Part shown: piece after piece, positions 32,627 to 44,693 of the stretch
Layout: every line of letters starts with the position of its first letter
How positions within the stretch are numbered: the stretch's first letter is position 1
Assembly (NCBI GenBank): GCA_036245525.1
Contig: BTPG01000005.1
Span: forward strand, 206,134,542-206,198,541
From: Semisulcospira habei
Lineage: Eukaryota > Mollusca > Gastropoda > Semisulcospiridae
Length of the DNA stretch: 64,000 nt
Direction of reading: 5' to 3'
Notes under the pieces: model-generated
What the model saw: only the letters and a program-made list of their open reading frames with translations
Database searches by the model: none
Told to the model about the DNA's origin: nothing
Position numbers and translations under genes: made by a program

Positions 32627-32962
32627 AAACGATAGAACCTCCGACAGACCGTTGCGATTTGCCTGCGTTGAGAAGTTCGCATTGGTATTTTTACCTGAGC
32701 CAAACGCTTTTTCTGCGGGATTCAGTACTGAAATGAAACAAGTTGTCAGCTGTGCTGTCGGAACCCAAGATTTTGCACCTGTAGTCGCAGTCGGCGCTTG
32801 AGGTGCAAGATAAGAGGTGCTGTCGGGGCCAGGTGAGTCTAGGCTTTACCTTAGATTATAGGTGACGGTTTAGAGCCATCTTAACACGTCTCGTGCACTG
32901 TCTTCACTTTAGGTTGTGTGGCTGTGTGCGCTCCTTGCAAGTCAAGCTGTTTGCTCGCGTTT

Positions 32963-33015
<53 letters not shown>

Positions 33016-33121
33016 TGAGAACTATGTTTTAGATGTGAAGCGTTAACCCCATTCGGTGTATGCAACCAACGGTACAGTAGACATTACCAGCGGTTTTATG
33101 CACAAGGTGGGTTTAACACTT
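32627..33121. other. Intergenic with (CT)n tract
   Basis: A CT microsatellite at 32968-33011. A GTGAGT donor-like site at 32832 follows GGGGCCAG, but no coding frame supports an exon. Confidence 0.4.
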
Positions 33122-33280
33122 TTAACCCTAAGGCCAATTTTTTTCCAATTTTGGAGGTGTCACCTAACGACTAATAGTGGCAGGCCTTCAGGCGCCAAGC
33201 TAATTTGGCACTACCCTTAAATCACCATGGTCGATTCACCTCCTGCTCAGTGTAGAACTTTGGGGCTGGACGGGTGAAGT
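33122..33280. mobile_element. Family B' element, left hairpin arm deleted
   Basis: TTAACCCTAAGGCC to TGGGGCTGGACGGGTGAA, with only the right arm (CAGGCGCCAAGCTAATTTGG) left. Confidence 0.75.
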
Positions 33281-33585
33281 ATGTCCTTTCTACCGGAACA
33301 GGCTTGGAAAGATGTTTGTATTCATATGACGGTCAGCTTGTCGCCTGTCAACGTTGGCTAACGGATTAGTGTTTGATTAGAAGTGTTGTTCCAGAAGAGG
33401 CGCTAAGCGATGAGCAGTCATGCGGCAACATGTGAAACAGTTAAACGAGTACAATCAGTCGATCAATCAGACTTAGATCAATGAATCGAAGTCATTCGTC
33501 TAATAGAGTAGGCAGTTGGAGACTATTTAATTAACCCTTATTATTCTGAATACACCAGTGTGTGAAATAAGTATGACTAAAATAT

Positions 33586-33651
33586 TTCAAGGGTAGTGCC
33601 AGAATAGCTTGGCGCCTCTAGGCGCCAAGCTATTCTGGCACAACCCTTGAA
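33586..33651. mobile_element. Family B hairpin, outer flanks absent
   Basis: TTCAAGGGTAGTGCCAGAAT pairs with its complement around GGCGCCTCTAGGCGCC. No TTAA ends are recognised. Confidence 0.82.
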
Positions 33652-33962
33652 CTAAAGCCATTGGTCTATATCCTTATCTGTAAGTACTATAATGCAGCTT
33701 GCATAATTATGGCAGTGTACAAATTTGAAGCTTTTAGCCTCAGCATGATATGGGTTAATTGTTTATTTATATTTAACTATCCACTTCTGTTCATGGAAAC
33801 AGGCTTATCTGCATACTTACCGGTACTTCAGCCTGCGTTGTTAGCGCAGTTTAAATAGGTTCGGCCCTTCTACAACAACAAATTATACCATTCCATACCG
33901 AATTTTACTCGATTACAAATGCCACAAAGGCATGGGACGATCGTCGCGAAATCTCCGTACCA

Positions 33963-34000
33963 CCTCTATAACACGAGTAGTAGTACTCGTGTTATAGAGG
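33963..34000. repeat. Perfect 38-bp palindrome, single copy
   Basis: CCTCTATAACACGAGTAGTA and its exact complement, no loop. Weaker outer pairing (GATCGT...ACGATC) suggests a larger decayed palindrome. It belongs to none of the other families. Confidence 0.9.
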
Positions 34001-34227
34001 AGATCTATAAACGATCATCACATGCCGGTGACAACAACAACAAAAAACATGTACCACTGTTACGCCGCTGAAGATTCACATCTGATTGTCTCCGCTTCGA
34101 CAGCAACAAACGAGGTGTTTTGTTTTGGGTGTTTTTTTTTTGTTTTGTTTTTTGGTTTTTTGTTGTTATTTTACGGTCGCACAAACCCAGCATAAACCCG
34201 AAAAATAGCGTGCCCCGTTTTTGGTCA

Positions 34228-34293
34228 GCAAGAGGCATAGATTTACATGAGCGCCTGCAGTCGCAGGCGCTCATGTGAATCTATGCCTCTTGC
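34228..34293. mobile_element. Family A hairpin
   Basis: GAGCGCCTGCA is mirrored as TGCAGGCGCTC in the other arm, a private arm-shared change; one A/G mismatch lower in the stem. Confidence 0.9.
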
Positions 34294-34408
34294 AGATGAA
34301 AGACGTTATACGATAGACTGTTGTGGGGGGCTGATTACAGATTCATATGTGAGTACGTTTATGTGCGACTGCAGAAGATCATTTGAATCTGTGTTATTCA
34401 GTCTGTTA

Positions 34409-34702
34409 GGGGCTTGATAATGGCCTGTTTTGTGGGGTGAATGAAGATTTATTTATGATTGTGTTTGTGTGTCAGAGTCTGAGTGCTTGTGATCACAGGG
34501 ACGAATGTGAATCTATTCCTCTTGAAGCTTCAAGTTGCTGGCTGAAGCACTTGTGGGTCTCTGACTCTTCCATGTACATCTATGTCTCTTGTATCTGTTA
34601 GGGACTTTATAATAGACTGTTCCGGGTGTGAATGAGTGAAGATTTCTGTATGATTATGTTTATCTGTGCGTGTACGGCAGTGTCTGAGTGCTTGTGGTCA
34701 GA
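34409..34702. repeat. Two ~95-bp direct repeats
   Basis: CTGTTAGGGGCTTGATAATG and CTGTTAGGGACTTTATAATAG start two copies, both ending GTCTGAGTGCTTGTG. The intervening sequence has A-arm words (TGTGAATCTATTCCTCTTG). Confidence 0.65.
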
Positions 34703-34986
34703 TTTCGGTGGATAGATAAATCAGCGCACGGAATGGGTTTACAGTCGCCTAGCGCGGCTGACAGTGTCGTCTTGTTTACGACAACACAGGGAAGGACTTT
34801 GAAGACCTCTCCTCTTTCCGCGTGTTCACAGGGGTGCTCGCTTACCTGTGCGTTAGAAGCTGTGAAACAGTCATTCTCAGAGTATATTTTACGTCGTTTC
34901 AGCATTGAAACTAAACCGTCTGCCAAAGGCTTAGCATATGGATTGCAAGCGTTCACGACATCCCCGCCAATGCATGGACCCTTGTT

Positions 34987-35025
34987 AACATCGACAAAAA
35001 GCAGTACCGACCGTCAAAGGGTTAC
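34987..35025. mobile_element. Family C right half
   Basis: TCGACAAAAAGCAGTACCGACC then TCAAAGGGTTAC is the right arm and end of a C element; no left arm. Confidence 0.65.
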
Positions 35026-35046
35026 TACATCAGTGTTGGTTTTTTA

Positions 35047-36035
35047 AGGACTTTTTAGGACGGGTCGCGGTGGGGCAAATTTAATAGCATGTCCATGATG
35101 TCAAAGGCGGGCAGGTGGCTAAGAGAGCCTCAGAGCATTTTGTAATTGAATGTCTCATTGAAGACATAAACACCCTTTTCATAGGAAGTCGATTGATCCA
35201 GATTAGAGTACGTAATTTTTGTCATATTTACTTGAACTTTTGCATATAGCTAGTTTGGAGAAAGACATTGGATGAGTTTGTTAGCCAGCCCTTTGTATCC
35301 TTTCAACTTCTTAGTAAACATTATTCTTTTCAGAAAAGAATTAAAACATTAAAAACCTTTACTTCTAGAGAAAGTCAGACGGTGGCGGTGACGTAAAAGA
35401 GGCAACTCCGTCACCTCGCAGACACTGACATAATACTCTAAATATGACGTTATTCTCTCTCGCGCGCGCGCCTCTCTCCGCTCTCTCTCTCTCTCACACA
35501 AACATGCGCGCATCTCCAGGAGTAATAGATCCACATGAGCCCTCCAGGCGCATGGGGATCTATGCCTCTTGGAGATGTTTGGAGCATGCGCGCGCACGCA
35601 CTTACTAGCACGCACACGTTTTCAGAAGAGCATGCAGGTGACCCGTGTACTTAGTATATCATGTAGCTAGGTAAAGTCAACCTGCTTTCACACAAATTAT
35701 AGCAAGACTGAAATTGTACCGTGAAATTCTAGTTTTGTCACCATTTTCTCAAGCCTATGAAGCGAAAGTGAAACTCATATCACGTAAAATATAAAATTAC
35801 GTAAAAGCTAAAACTTACGTCATGACAAATGACGTTTGACAAATCAATGACGCGTATGGCCTGCGCCCCTTATAGAACTCACTGACGCATTGGCAGATCT
35901 GCGAGACTTTTTTCAATAGGAGATAATTCAACATCAGAACCAGGTCAAAGACAAAATGTAGAGACCATTGACAACGAAGACAGCTCTCGTATAGACGAAG
36001 GGACTTTGTGGGTTATGGTTCATCCCATCTTGTTT
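35047..36035. mobile_element. T repeat, copy 1, class unknown
   Basis: About 990 bp starting GGACTTTTTAGGACGGGTCG and ending GGACTTTGTGGGTTATGG are repeated at 49285-51095. The centre has CT/CG-rich sequence and an A-like hairpin (35512-35577) flanked by ATGCGCGCATCTCC and GGAGATGTTTGGAGCATGCG. It has no recognised ORF or terminal inverted repeat. Confidence 0.7.
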
Positions 36036-36770
36036 TTTAACTAGAGCTGAAATTGGTCAGTACGTCCTCGTCTGCAACAGGCACAGATCATCATAAGCCA
36101 CTGCAGGAGATATGTATATTGCTTGCAAAGGATCGGCACCTTGACTCTTTTTTTCCGATCCCATGGAAAAGATCATGCCACCACTTACTTGCTGTTGTGT
36201 TATTAATATTTGTTGCTGTTGTTTTGTTGTTGTATTGTTATTGTTGCTGATATTGCTGTTTCCAATACAGTACATGCTGTTTTGAGCAACCGCCTTTTTA
36301 AAAAAAACTGAAGTGGTCTTATTAGACAAGTGCTCGCTCAAGAGGAGTTTTGAAGGGCAAAAGCTGTCATCTGTCATTAAGGACTATCATTTACTTTCAA
36401 TTACAGCTACCTACATGATGGTCGTTAGTGGCAGGTGGTCGCTGAAACAGGGTTCAATTTTCAGACTTCGGAATAAGTACGTCAGTCGAGGATGCATTGC
36501 GTATTACAATCCATTGCCTCCTGCTGGTAACAAAGCCGGCAGCGTTTATACCTGCCTCCCTCCGGCAGAACAGAACGCTGCGATGTTAGTGTTAGTTTGG
36601 GGACGTGTGACTTGGGACGGAGTGTGTGCCAGCGTCTAACGTATCGCCGTTTTATTTTATGCACCCGCCGACCGCTGCACGAAGGTCACACGCATAGTCA
36701 CGGTGGATAACCGAACATGCGGTGCAGTCTGCGTAAGGTAAACCTAACAACATAGAGAAAATTCGTTCCG
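36036..36770. other. Intergenic with A remnant and TTG-rich tract
   Basis: A decayed A hairpin is likely at 36074-36127 (GCAACAGGCACAGATCATC). TTG repeats at 36200-36260. Nothing else recognised. Confidence 0.4.
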
Positions 36771-36835
36771 GCAAGAGGCATAGATCCTCATGAGCCCCCG
36801 CAGTTGCGGGGGCTCATGAGGATCTATGCCTCTTG
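36771..36835. mobile_element. Family A hairpin, consensus-like and perfect
   Basis: GCAAGAGGCATAGATCCTC through CCCCCGCAGTTGCGGGGG to its exact complement; the closest copy to the family consensus. Confidence 0.93.
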
Positions 36836-36837
36836 TA

Positions 36838-37168
36838 GATGTTCCGCGTTACTTTCGATACAGAGTGTCTCCGTGATAGTTTTGCCGCTTGGCAAGTGAA
36901 AAAACGCAAACTAAAGTGGTATGGGCATGTCACGCGTTCAGCAGGGCTTGCCAAAACAATTTCTGCAAGGCACTGTGCAAGGAGGACGAAGGAGAGGAAG
37001 ACAGAGGAAAAGATGGGAGGACAATATCTCAGAGTGGACAGGACTGAAGCTGCGCGATACGCTAAGAATGGCAGAGAACAGAGAGGAATGGAGGGAGCTG
37101 GTTGCCAAGTCATCAGTGGTGCCCCAACGGTCGGCAAGACTACGGGATATAGATAGAGAGATAGATAG
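36838..37168 (+). pseudogene. LINE ORF C-terminal fragment
   Basis: Two overlapping frames read VKKRKLKWYGHVTRS and then GGRRRGRQRKRWEDNISEW, the conserved C-terminal WYGHV...GRQRKRWEDN block of RTE/CR1-like LINE products, with a frameshift near 36955. A GATA-type simple tail follows (GATAGATAGAGAGATAGATAG). It is a 5'-truncated insertion of a different LINE from the one at 15607. Confidence 0.8.
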
Positions 37169-37199
37169 CACACTCACTGACCGTCTCGACTGAAACAGT

Positions 37200-37860
37200 T
37201 GGGACAACGACAGAAATGCAGGAGACATCAGTCTTCCAGTCGTGAAAACATTGTACACACATTTCCTCAGATCCAGTTTAGTGTCCCGCTGACACAAAGT
37301 GATCGGGGACTAGCATTTAGACTCTGGTTGATATCACAACAAAGTAGACTTTCATTACTTATAAAATATACCACACTGGGTCTTAGCGTTTTTATACCCC
37401 AACAACTTACGGTCCAATTATATACAAAGTTAATATTCTATTTATTTTCAATTTTTAAAATCAAGGTTAAAGTTTCAGGACCACCAATATAAAAGAAGTT
37501 AAAAGATAATTCGAGTTTCCAGTTCATAGGTCAACTATGTTTTGTTTTTAGACGGGTTTAATCAAACTCTGTAAAAACTCATATGTACATTCCATGACTG
37601 TAAACACAAAAAAACAAAACGAGCAAATACGGTTCGCCAGCGGCAGAGTTAAGGGGCTGTAATCTATGTGTTGGTCTATGAATTTGGACCTTACTGTTTG
37701 CACAACGTTTGCATTGTAGTATAGTGTGAAAGATTGGTATCGGAGTTCACAGTCTCGCGCCGCAGTACAAACGGTTATTCAAACCGCCGGCAAAATTTAT
37801 TAAACGAGCGTGGCTTTAATTGTTGAACTCAAGGACCGTCCGGTTCTACCAACGTTCGGC
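37200..37860. other. AT-rich intergenic, nothing recognised
   Basis: No supported coding frame or repeat. Confidence 0.4.
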
Positions 37861-37979
37861 GGTTGAATGGCATCAGGACTGAATGGGTTAAGCCTTCGCC
37901 TGTCGGTAGCGCTTTTTGTCGAGGTGACTCCTACAGGAATCACCTCGACAAAAAGCTCTGCCGACCGTCAAAGGGTTAA
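37861..37979. mobile_element. Family C palindrome joined to a solo B' right end
   Basis: CATCAGGACTGAATGGGTTAA is a B' terminus without the rest of B'. Its TTAA (37888) starts a C element whose arms pair around GTGACTCCTACAGGAATCAC and end in CAAAGGGTTAA. Confidence 0.82.
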
Positions 37980-38412
37980 ACTGAAATGTTTTGCTGAAAA
38001 GCTAGCCCCTGACGTGTCAGCTGACCGCAGCAAAGCCAGGTCATTTCAGTGAAGTGCCTGGCTTAGTGAGTTCTGTCAGCCACGAGCTCGTTATTGAGTG
38101 TAACAGCGTCGCTGATGAGTGCTCCCTATCAGGTGCCTCGTGTAATAACTTTCAGTTGGACACTTGAGTGCCGTCTGAGTGCCTTGGCCACACACCTGGC
38201 CTATCTCACATTTATGTTTACCTTTACAGGTGTATAGTCAACTCGTAACAACTCAGTCCTCAGTACTGACTTGATTAGTACGAGAAGAAATATGGGGGCT
38301 TAGCTGTTTTAGTAAAAGGCATAGATTTTCACAAGCCCCTGTGAAATAAATTGTCAATGTTGTGGCGCAGATTTGTTTAGCAGGAGAATAGGGACGAGGG
38401 CGATTTACACCA

Positions 38413-38479
38413 GCAAAAGGTGTCGATTCTCATGAGCCCCTGTGACTGCAGGGGCTCATGAGAATCTATGCCTTTTGCA
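38413..38479. mobile_element. Family A hairpin (AAAAGG variant)
   Basis: Both arms have GCAAAAGG/CCTTTTGC instead of GCAAGAGG/CCTCTTGC. A fragment of another A arm with the same variant lies at 38312-38345. Confidence 0.88.
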
Positions 38480-38637
38480 GGAGGGAGGTGGGATGGGGGG
38501 GGGGGAGTGGGGTTAGGCGTGTGCCCACATTGTGCCCGCTCGAGTCTATGATGTCACAACTGACTGATCCCTACTTTGCAAATCAAACCTCTGTCAACTC
38601 CTCTGTTTGACGATGTTAATGGGACTGGCTTCTGATA

Positions 38638-38702
38638 GCAAGAGGCATAGATTCTCATGAGCCCCTGCATCCGCAGGGGCTCATGAGAATCTATGCCTCT
38701 TG
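38638..38702. mobile_element. Family A hairpin, perfect
   Basis: Arms read GCAAGAGGCATAGATTCTC; ATTCTC and CCCCTGC subtypes are on both arms as at 57497. Confidence 0.92.
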
Positions 38703-39018
38703 AAGGTGGAAGGAGCAGGGGAACTGAAAATACTTAGTTGTTGACACAATGTTGTAACTCGGAGGATAAGAGGGAGGGAAGGGCGCCCACTGATTTCGGC
38801 ACAACGCATTTTGACTCTGTGCTGCTCTACCCAGTGAACACTGCCGAGTCTTGTATTTACCTGAAGACTGACTACAACAGAACACCCTGACTAGTTAGTA
38901 AGAGCATAGATCTTCATGAACACACGTTAGCACGCAGGGGGGATATAATTATTCGTGTCAATGTTGGTGGGGTTTTTTTGTGTGTGTTTTTTTGTGTATG
39001 TGTTTGTGAAGACTATTA

Positions 39019-39238
39019 GTACATTCTCTTCACTGCCGAGATAAACGTTAACACTTCACACCTGCAAGAGGTATAGATCTTTATGAGCCCCCGCAACTGC
39101 GGGGGCTCATAAAGATCTATACCTCTTGCTGAAATCACTTTGTATCTGTGTTTCTTTGACGGCTGAGGGTCTTTGACGTTGAGTATGCAATGATTTTAGT
39201 TTGAATACTGTCCGCGTCCACTGGCGGTAAAGGGGCTA
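39019..39238. mobile_element. Family A element, near complete
   Basis: CTTCACTGCCGAGATAAACG to CCGCGTCCACTGGCGGTAAAGGGG. The hairpin (39064-39129) is perfect and its GGTATAGATCTTTATG variant, three changes from consensus, is on both arms. Confidence 0.88.
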
Positions 39239-39336
39239 TGGATCTTCATGAGGTAAAAAATATCTCTAGTTTACATCTGTGTCTGTCCCACAGCGTAGGT
39301 CTTTCCCTCTACTAGAAGCATAGAGCTACATTATAA

Positions 39337-39773
39337 GTTATTGGTCGCATTGGTTCGCTACACGGACCCTTGTAGGCCTGAGGAAGGTCAAAGGAACCAT
39401 TGTACCCCGAAGTCCTGAAGGGTACAATGGTTCCTTTGACCTCAGTAAGGCGTACAAGGGTCCGTACAGCAAGCCCCTGCTACCAAAAACGCATTTGTTT
39501 TCATTCCTCCACTATTTTCATAAAAGAAATCAAGAAAAAATCTTCCGACCTGGATCGCGCCAGACAGGACTGACGTAAAAGGAATATATATTTATACATA
39601 ATAAACTTATGACGTATCTTAAAATCTTTCATGACGTTTCCGTCTCCAGTAGTGTGCTTGATGTTTCGAACAACACTAAGTAACTTTTTACTTTAGAACG
39701 TTTTGGTGATCTTTTATAGAACAAAACTCGCATCCAACATGAAGAAGCCCTCCATTTGTCGCTACAATATGTG
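39337..39773. repeat. Partial duplicate of the F element left arm
   Basis: An F palindrome (39337-39489) plus about 280 bp of downstream flank duplicates the unit that starts at 39774 in direct orientation. Copies differ by about 10-15% by eye. Confidence 0.8.
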
Positions 39774-40811
39774 TTATTGGTCGGAGGGGTTCGCTACACG
39801 GACCTTTGTAGGACTGAGGGAGATCAAAGGAGTCATTGTACCCTAAAGGCCGAAGGCCTGATGGGTACAATGATTCCTTTGACCTCCCGAAGGCCTACAA
39901 GGGTCCGTGCAGCAAACCCCTCCGACCATTAACGTATTTGTTTTCATTCCTCCACTATTTTCGTAAAAGAAATCAAGACTGAAGACATCTTGCGACCTGG
40001 ATCACGTTAGACATGACTGACGTCAAAGGAATATACATTTATACATAATAGACTTATGACGTAATTTAAAATATGTCACGACGTTGCCGTCTCCAGTACT
40101 GAGTGTGCTTGTTGTTTCGAACAACACTTATAAGTAACTTTGTACTTTAGAACGTTTAGCGCTCTTTTATAGAACAAAACTGGCATCCAAGATGCGTCAT
40201 CGAGAGGGCTACAAAACGTCCGCCATTTTTCGCTACAGGTTTTTTTTTTATCACGGTCACATGGTACGGTTTGCGCTAAAGCGACTGGTCGTGAGACGTA
40301 TGGAGGAAAACAAGGGTTTTTGTAGCTGGGTCATGTGGTACAGTTTGTGCTAAAGGGATTGGTCGTGTGACGTAGGGATGAAAACAAAAGCACTTGTAAC
40401 ATGCGAGAGCTCATTAGTATTTTTTTTTTTTTCATCTGGTTCAGTTTCACTGAGTGTTGACGGCTGCCACTGACGATAAAAAGCTTTACCAGTGTGATCT
40501 AAAATGCTCTTTGCTGACATGTTTTACATCTGTTTCCTTCGAACAGAGTAGGCGCATCCGTCATCAAGCTCCGTACCTAGCGGTAAGGTCCAAGATTACT
40601 ACGGACCGGCACACCCACACTTACCTGCAGTTTTGGAAAATGTGTCAAGGAGTTTATCAAGGGTTGGAATTAAGGCACATTACATCGCGCGTACAATCCC
40701 ACTATAATGTGGGTCATGTTTTGTTGACCCATGGCTCTAATAGAACTGCTCTCGCTCCGCCGAGTGAAACCACACTATGTGCATGCGGGGACCACCCACC
40801 ATATGTTGACT

Positions 40812-40887
40812 GTCACCACACTGGTTGTCTGCCTCGATTCGCTGCGCTGAGCGCAGCGAATCGAGGCAGACAGCCAGTGTGGGTGAC
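40812..40887. repeat. Near-perfect 76-bp palindrome, single copy
   Basis: GTCACCACACTGG to complement around CGATTCGCTGCGCTGAGCGCAGCGAATCG; one mismatch and one slip low in the stem. No relatives in the window. Confidence 0.9.
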
Positions 40888-41028
40888 TACTTCTTGTATT
40901 GGTACTCTCGCAGCGAAATCCACCCTATCTGCTTGCAGCATAGATCCTCATGAGCCCGTGCAGGTGCGTCGTAATTCTGACTGAAGATAAATTTTTGAGT
41001 TTGATTTGAACCCGTTATATCCTGGAGA

Positions 41029-41157
41029 TAGAACAACCATTTTAGCTCAAGGGCGATGTCAGAATGGACTGGCGCCTCTGGGCTCCAAGCTATTCTGGCT
41101 CAACTATCATAGTCAAATCTATTTCATGCAAAAGTGCATCAGGGCGGAAGTGGTTAA
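41029..41157. mobile_element. Family B remnant
   Basis: CTCAAGGGCGATGTCAGAAT and GGGCTCCAAGCTATTCTGGC are decayed B arms; it ends GGAAGTGGTTAA. Confidence 0.65.
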
Positions 41158-41178
41158 GACATTTCTCTTTTCTCTTTT

Positions 41179-41194
41179 GTGTGTGTGTGTGTGT

Positions 41195-41234
<40 letters not shown>

Positions 41235-41260
41235 CGGTGTGTGTGTGTGTGTGTGGTGGG
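41179..41260. repeat. (GT)n microsatellite
   Basis: About 80 bp with two small interruptions. Confidence 0.98.
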
Positions 41261-41320
41261 GGGCGGGGGATACAGTAAGCATGCGCATTAAGTTGAAATG
41301 AGTCTACTATATATATATAT

Positions 41321-41505
41321 GTGTTGCTAAATGGTCATAGCTTTATTTAGGCCCCATGTGTTAGGTTTATTTAACGTATTTGACCGGCTGGCGACATACA
41401 TTCAATGTTCTGTTTAGTTTTTCTTTTTCACAAGCAGTGCAGGCACGTCCTGAGAAAGCCTTGTTGCTGTCGGGACGTTAAGCAATGTACAATCAATCAA
41501 TCAAT
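41321..41505 (+). mobile_element. 5'-truncated retroposon 3' end with (AATC)n tail
   Basis: TTGACCGGCTGGCGACATAC, CAGTGCAGGCACGTCCTGAG and GTCGGGACGTTAAGCAATG lead into AATCAATCAATC. Longer copies with the same 3' end lie at 44694 and 45590. Variable 5' truncation with a fixed 3' end is typical of non-LTR retroposons. Confidence 0.75.
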
Positions 41506-41870
41506 CCCTACGTCACACGACCAGTCATTTTAGCGCAAACCGTACCATGTGACCGTGATATAAAAACCCCTGTAGCGAAAAATGGCGGACGTTTTGTAGC
41601 CCTCTCGATGACGCGTCTTGGATGCCAGTTTTGTTCTATTAAAGATCGCCAAACGTTCTAAAGTACAAAGTTACGTAGTGTTGTTCGAAACAACAAGCAC
41701 ACTCATAGTCTAGCAGCTGCCCTTCATAGACGATCAGCCGTTTACGAGATAGTGATTTTCTAGAGAGTAACAAAGGTTTGGGTATATCAAAATGAAGTCT
41801 AGTATGAATAAAAGCAGTGCGCACTCGTTTTAAACCGCCGGAGGATGGAGACATTTTTCTGTAGCACATT

Positions 41871-42485
41871 TTGTTTCCAGTATGGCTGCAGACGAAACCA
41901 GGATCTTACCGCCATGTTTACAGGGGATCAGTAGTTTACACGGGTCTCATTGTTCCTGTATTCAGTGGTAGTATGCACTATATGTCACTTAAAAGGATTT
42001 CATTTTTTAAAGTAATATTTTCACACTTAGATATATTAAGAGAAGAAACAATTACGAAAACGCTTGCCTTGAACGCAAAATTAATATCGTTTCGCAACAA
42101 TAAGGTATCCCAAAATCACGTGATCAAAACATCACGTGACGCCACGACCTCTGCGGACGTGAATTTCTGTGTGCCGACGGGTTCTTTTTTATTTGTTCTA
42201 CATAAGCTTGTTTGTTTAAAAAAAAAGAGCAAACGTGTAAAGTTGCTGTGTGCATTTTTACGGCTTGATAAAGGTTTGTCACGTTTATTTCCATTCACTT
42301 TACCATCGCTTTGCCCGTTTCATTTCGACAACACAGCACCAAAACAAAACGTAACCCACAACACAAACGCTATCTTCAAAACCTATGCTGCATTCTGTAA
42401 AAGAAAGAGTGCCACACCACTTGGTTTTAACTGTCATGGCAGAGCAAAGTTTCGGAACTTGATTAATTATTTTATGCAGCAGTAA
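41871..42485 (+). CDS. Hypothetical 204-codon ORF near the left TIR
   Basis: This is the longest unexplained, non-repetitive frame in the window. It starts inside the TIR region and ends at a stop in AT-rich DNA. The translation is basic (K/R) and serine/leucine-rich, with a cysteine-phenylalanine-rich C-terminal third (LLCAFLRLDKGLSRLFPF). I recognise no domain. It could be a decayed transposon gene or a chance frame. Confidence 0.2.
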   Translation: MFPVWLQTKPGSYRHVYRGSVVYTGLIVPVFSGSMHYMSLKRISFFKVIFSHLDILREETITKTLALNAKLISFRNNKVSQNHVIKTSRDATTSADVNFCVPTGSFLFVLHKLVCLKKKSKRVKLLCAFLRLDKGLSRLFPFTLPSLCPFHFDNTAPKQNVTHNTNAIFKTYAAFCKRKSATPLGFNCHGRAKFRNLINYFMQQ

Positions 42486-43810
42486 CATTTATTTTAATCA
42501 GTTGCACTGACAAGCTATGTGTGATGTGCGATCACTGCCAGTGCCAATTTTGCAGTCTCAGTGATCACTGATGGTACAGTACACTTCACACTGAAAAAAA
42601 AATACACAGTACAATGTGAACACGCTTGGAAGTTCATGCAATGCTTTGTTTAAAATTGAACCCTATCTTGCTAGCACAAAAGCACTATCTTGCTACTGCA
42701 CAAAAGAGGAACTTATTTTGCTGCTGTGTTATTTGCAGTTTGTCTGCATATAGACATTTGCAGTTCGCTGCAAGGATTCTTAGCAGCTGACATTAGCACT
42801 GACATATTGGGATTAAAACGACAAAGAAAACGGAGAAAGGTGACACAGAGATGATTTAATAAATCAGTCAAGTGATCAAATGAATGAGATATCTATGTTT
42901 TATGATAAACAGCTAGTTATGGGAGGGGGGGGGGGGGGAAGGAGGCACATACTTTATAATGTACACGTACTATTTTTTTCAGTGTTTCCATCACCCATTC
43001 ATAACACCATTAGACTCGATGAGTTGTCATGTTTTGAGTGGTTTACAAAATACATGTACTTGTTGCTGTTACATTATCTTCTTACTGGTTTTGACATTTC
43101 GCTGTAAGATTTACAGTCACATACTTTAAGCGTGTTCCCCCTAACGCACACAGAGGTTGACTGTATCATTGATATGTGTGTGTAGGTAGCGTTTGGTTTT
43201 GTTTGAGGTGGCAGTTTTGGCCTCACCTTTAAGTTTGGTGCCGCTGTGCATGTGGCCACCATTACTATTTACAGAACTGATGACTGCATGTGCAGGCTAG
43301 TTCACGGTATCAAAATGTGAACTGGGCAGCCTATTGTTTGAAGTGATCAGTGGTAGCAACATCGATGATGTATGTGTGCATTTGGCCACTGGTACTGTTT
43401 ACAAAGGTGCTGTTTACAGAACTAGTGGCTGAGTAGGCATATTATTATTAGTACTGTTATTGTTATCAGGTGTGGCCTTATCTCTAAGTTTTGGTGCCCC
43501 TGTGCATGAGGCCAACAGTACTTTTCACAGAACTGATGGCTGCATGTGCAGTGTGGTTAACTGGACACATGAAATTTGTAGGTGGGCAGCTAAAATACAG
43601 GCAGTCAATACAAGCCACTTGCTTAACCTGAAGTCTCTATATATAGATTTTACAGTCCACTAATGCCCATCAGTATACAATTGTGCATGTCTTTTGTGGG
43701 TATTCTGTGGTTTTGTATGTGGGCTGGGGTTGAAAGTGGGGCGGTATGGCACCTATTACCGTGTATGTACAAAACCTTCATTACAAACAAACAAATTAAT
43801 AATTTTAATA

Positions 43811-43866
43811 AATAGTTATTTGGGTTTAACGCCGCGCGGTAGACTACGGCCATCTCATGGCAGTTA
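43811..43866 (+). repeat. Dispersed GGGTTTAACGCCG repeat
   Basis: GTTATTTGGGTTTAACGCCG through GGCCATCTCATGGC to AAATAAATAAG; related copies at 45178-45232 and, inverted, at 8498-8548. Probably a SINE tail segment. Confidence 0.55.
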
Positions 43867-44693
43867 AATAAATAAGATAAAGTAAGTCAAAGATACCTGG
43901 GACATAAGAATGCTAAGTAAAGTATAGATTATGATCATGCACAGATGTACATTGGTGGATGTTCTGCGGTTTTGTGTGTGTAACTGGATTGGGGTTGGGA
44001 GCGAGTGATACTGCACCTATTACCATGTACGTGTATAAGACATAAGACATTTATTCACCAAGTAAAACGTTACAAGGATTTGTGTGGCATGGCGACAGTA
44101 AAATATGTCCTCACTTGTAGGGCATTCATCATGTCATACACTTAGTTGGCGATCATCCTATATACAGCACTAAAAGATAGATAAACACAATATTAAACAC
44201 AAATCAGTCATATGTCACAAATCATGGAATCACGTTGTTCCGTGCATGGTGATGTATTGAGGACAGCTTCTGGAAAAAAAATTGCATCTGAATCGAGAGG
44301 TTCTGGCTTTAAAAGCATGAAACCGCCGGCCAGAGGGCAGAAGCTCGAAGAGATGATTGGCTGGGTGTGACAGATCTGTCAGAATAGTACTGGTGGCCAC
44401 ATGCACAGGGGCACCATGGTGTATGTTCTTGAGCTGTATGCTGATGTGTATGTACAAAACCTACATTACAAACAAACAAAACAAAACAAACAAAATAAAT
44501 AAATAATTTAAATAAATAAGATAAAGTAAGTCTAAGGTACCTGGGACATATGCATGCTAGGTAAAGGATAGATTAAAAATTATGAACATACACAGATGTG
44601 TATGTCCTTCTTTTGGTAGGTGTTCTGCGGTGTTATGTGTGTATTTAGGTAAGGGTTGGGAGCAGGCAGTATGGCACCTATTACCATCTATAT

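Noticed and set aside
32832..32840. Exon ending at a GTGAGT donor
   Set aside because: No matching acceptor with an open frame upstream.
40454..40984. 176-codon ORF as a gene
   Set aside because: It runs through a palindrome and an A fragment, and its translation includes the hairpin arms; chance frame.
41871..42485. Transposase of the 5.6-kb element
   Set aside because: The ORF is the right size for a fragment but has no recognisable catalytic motif; left as hypothetical.
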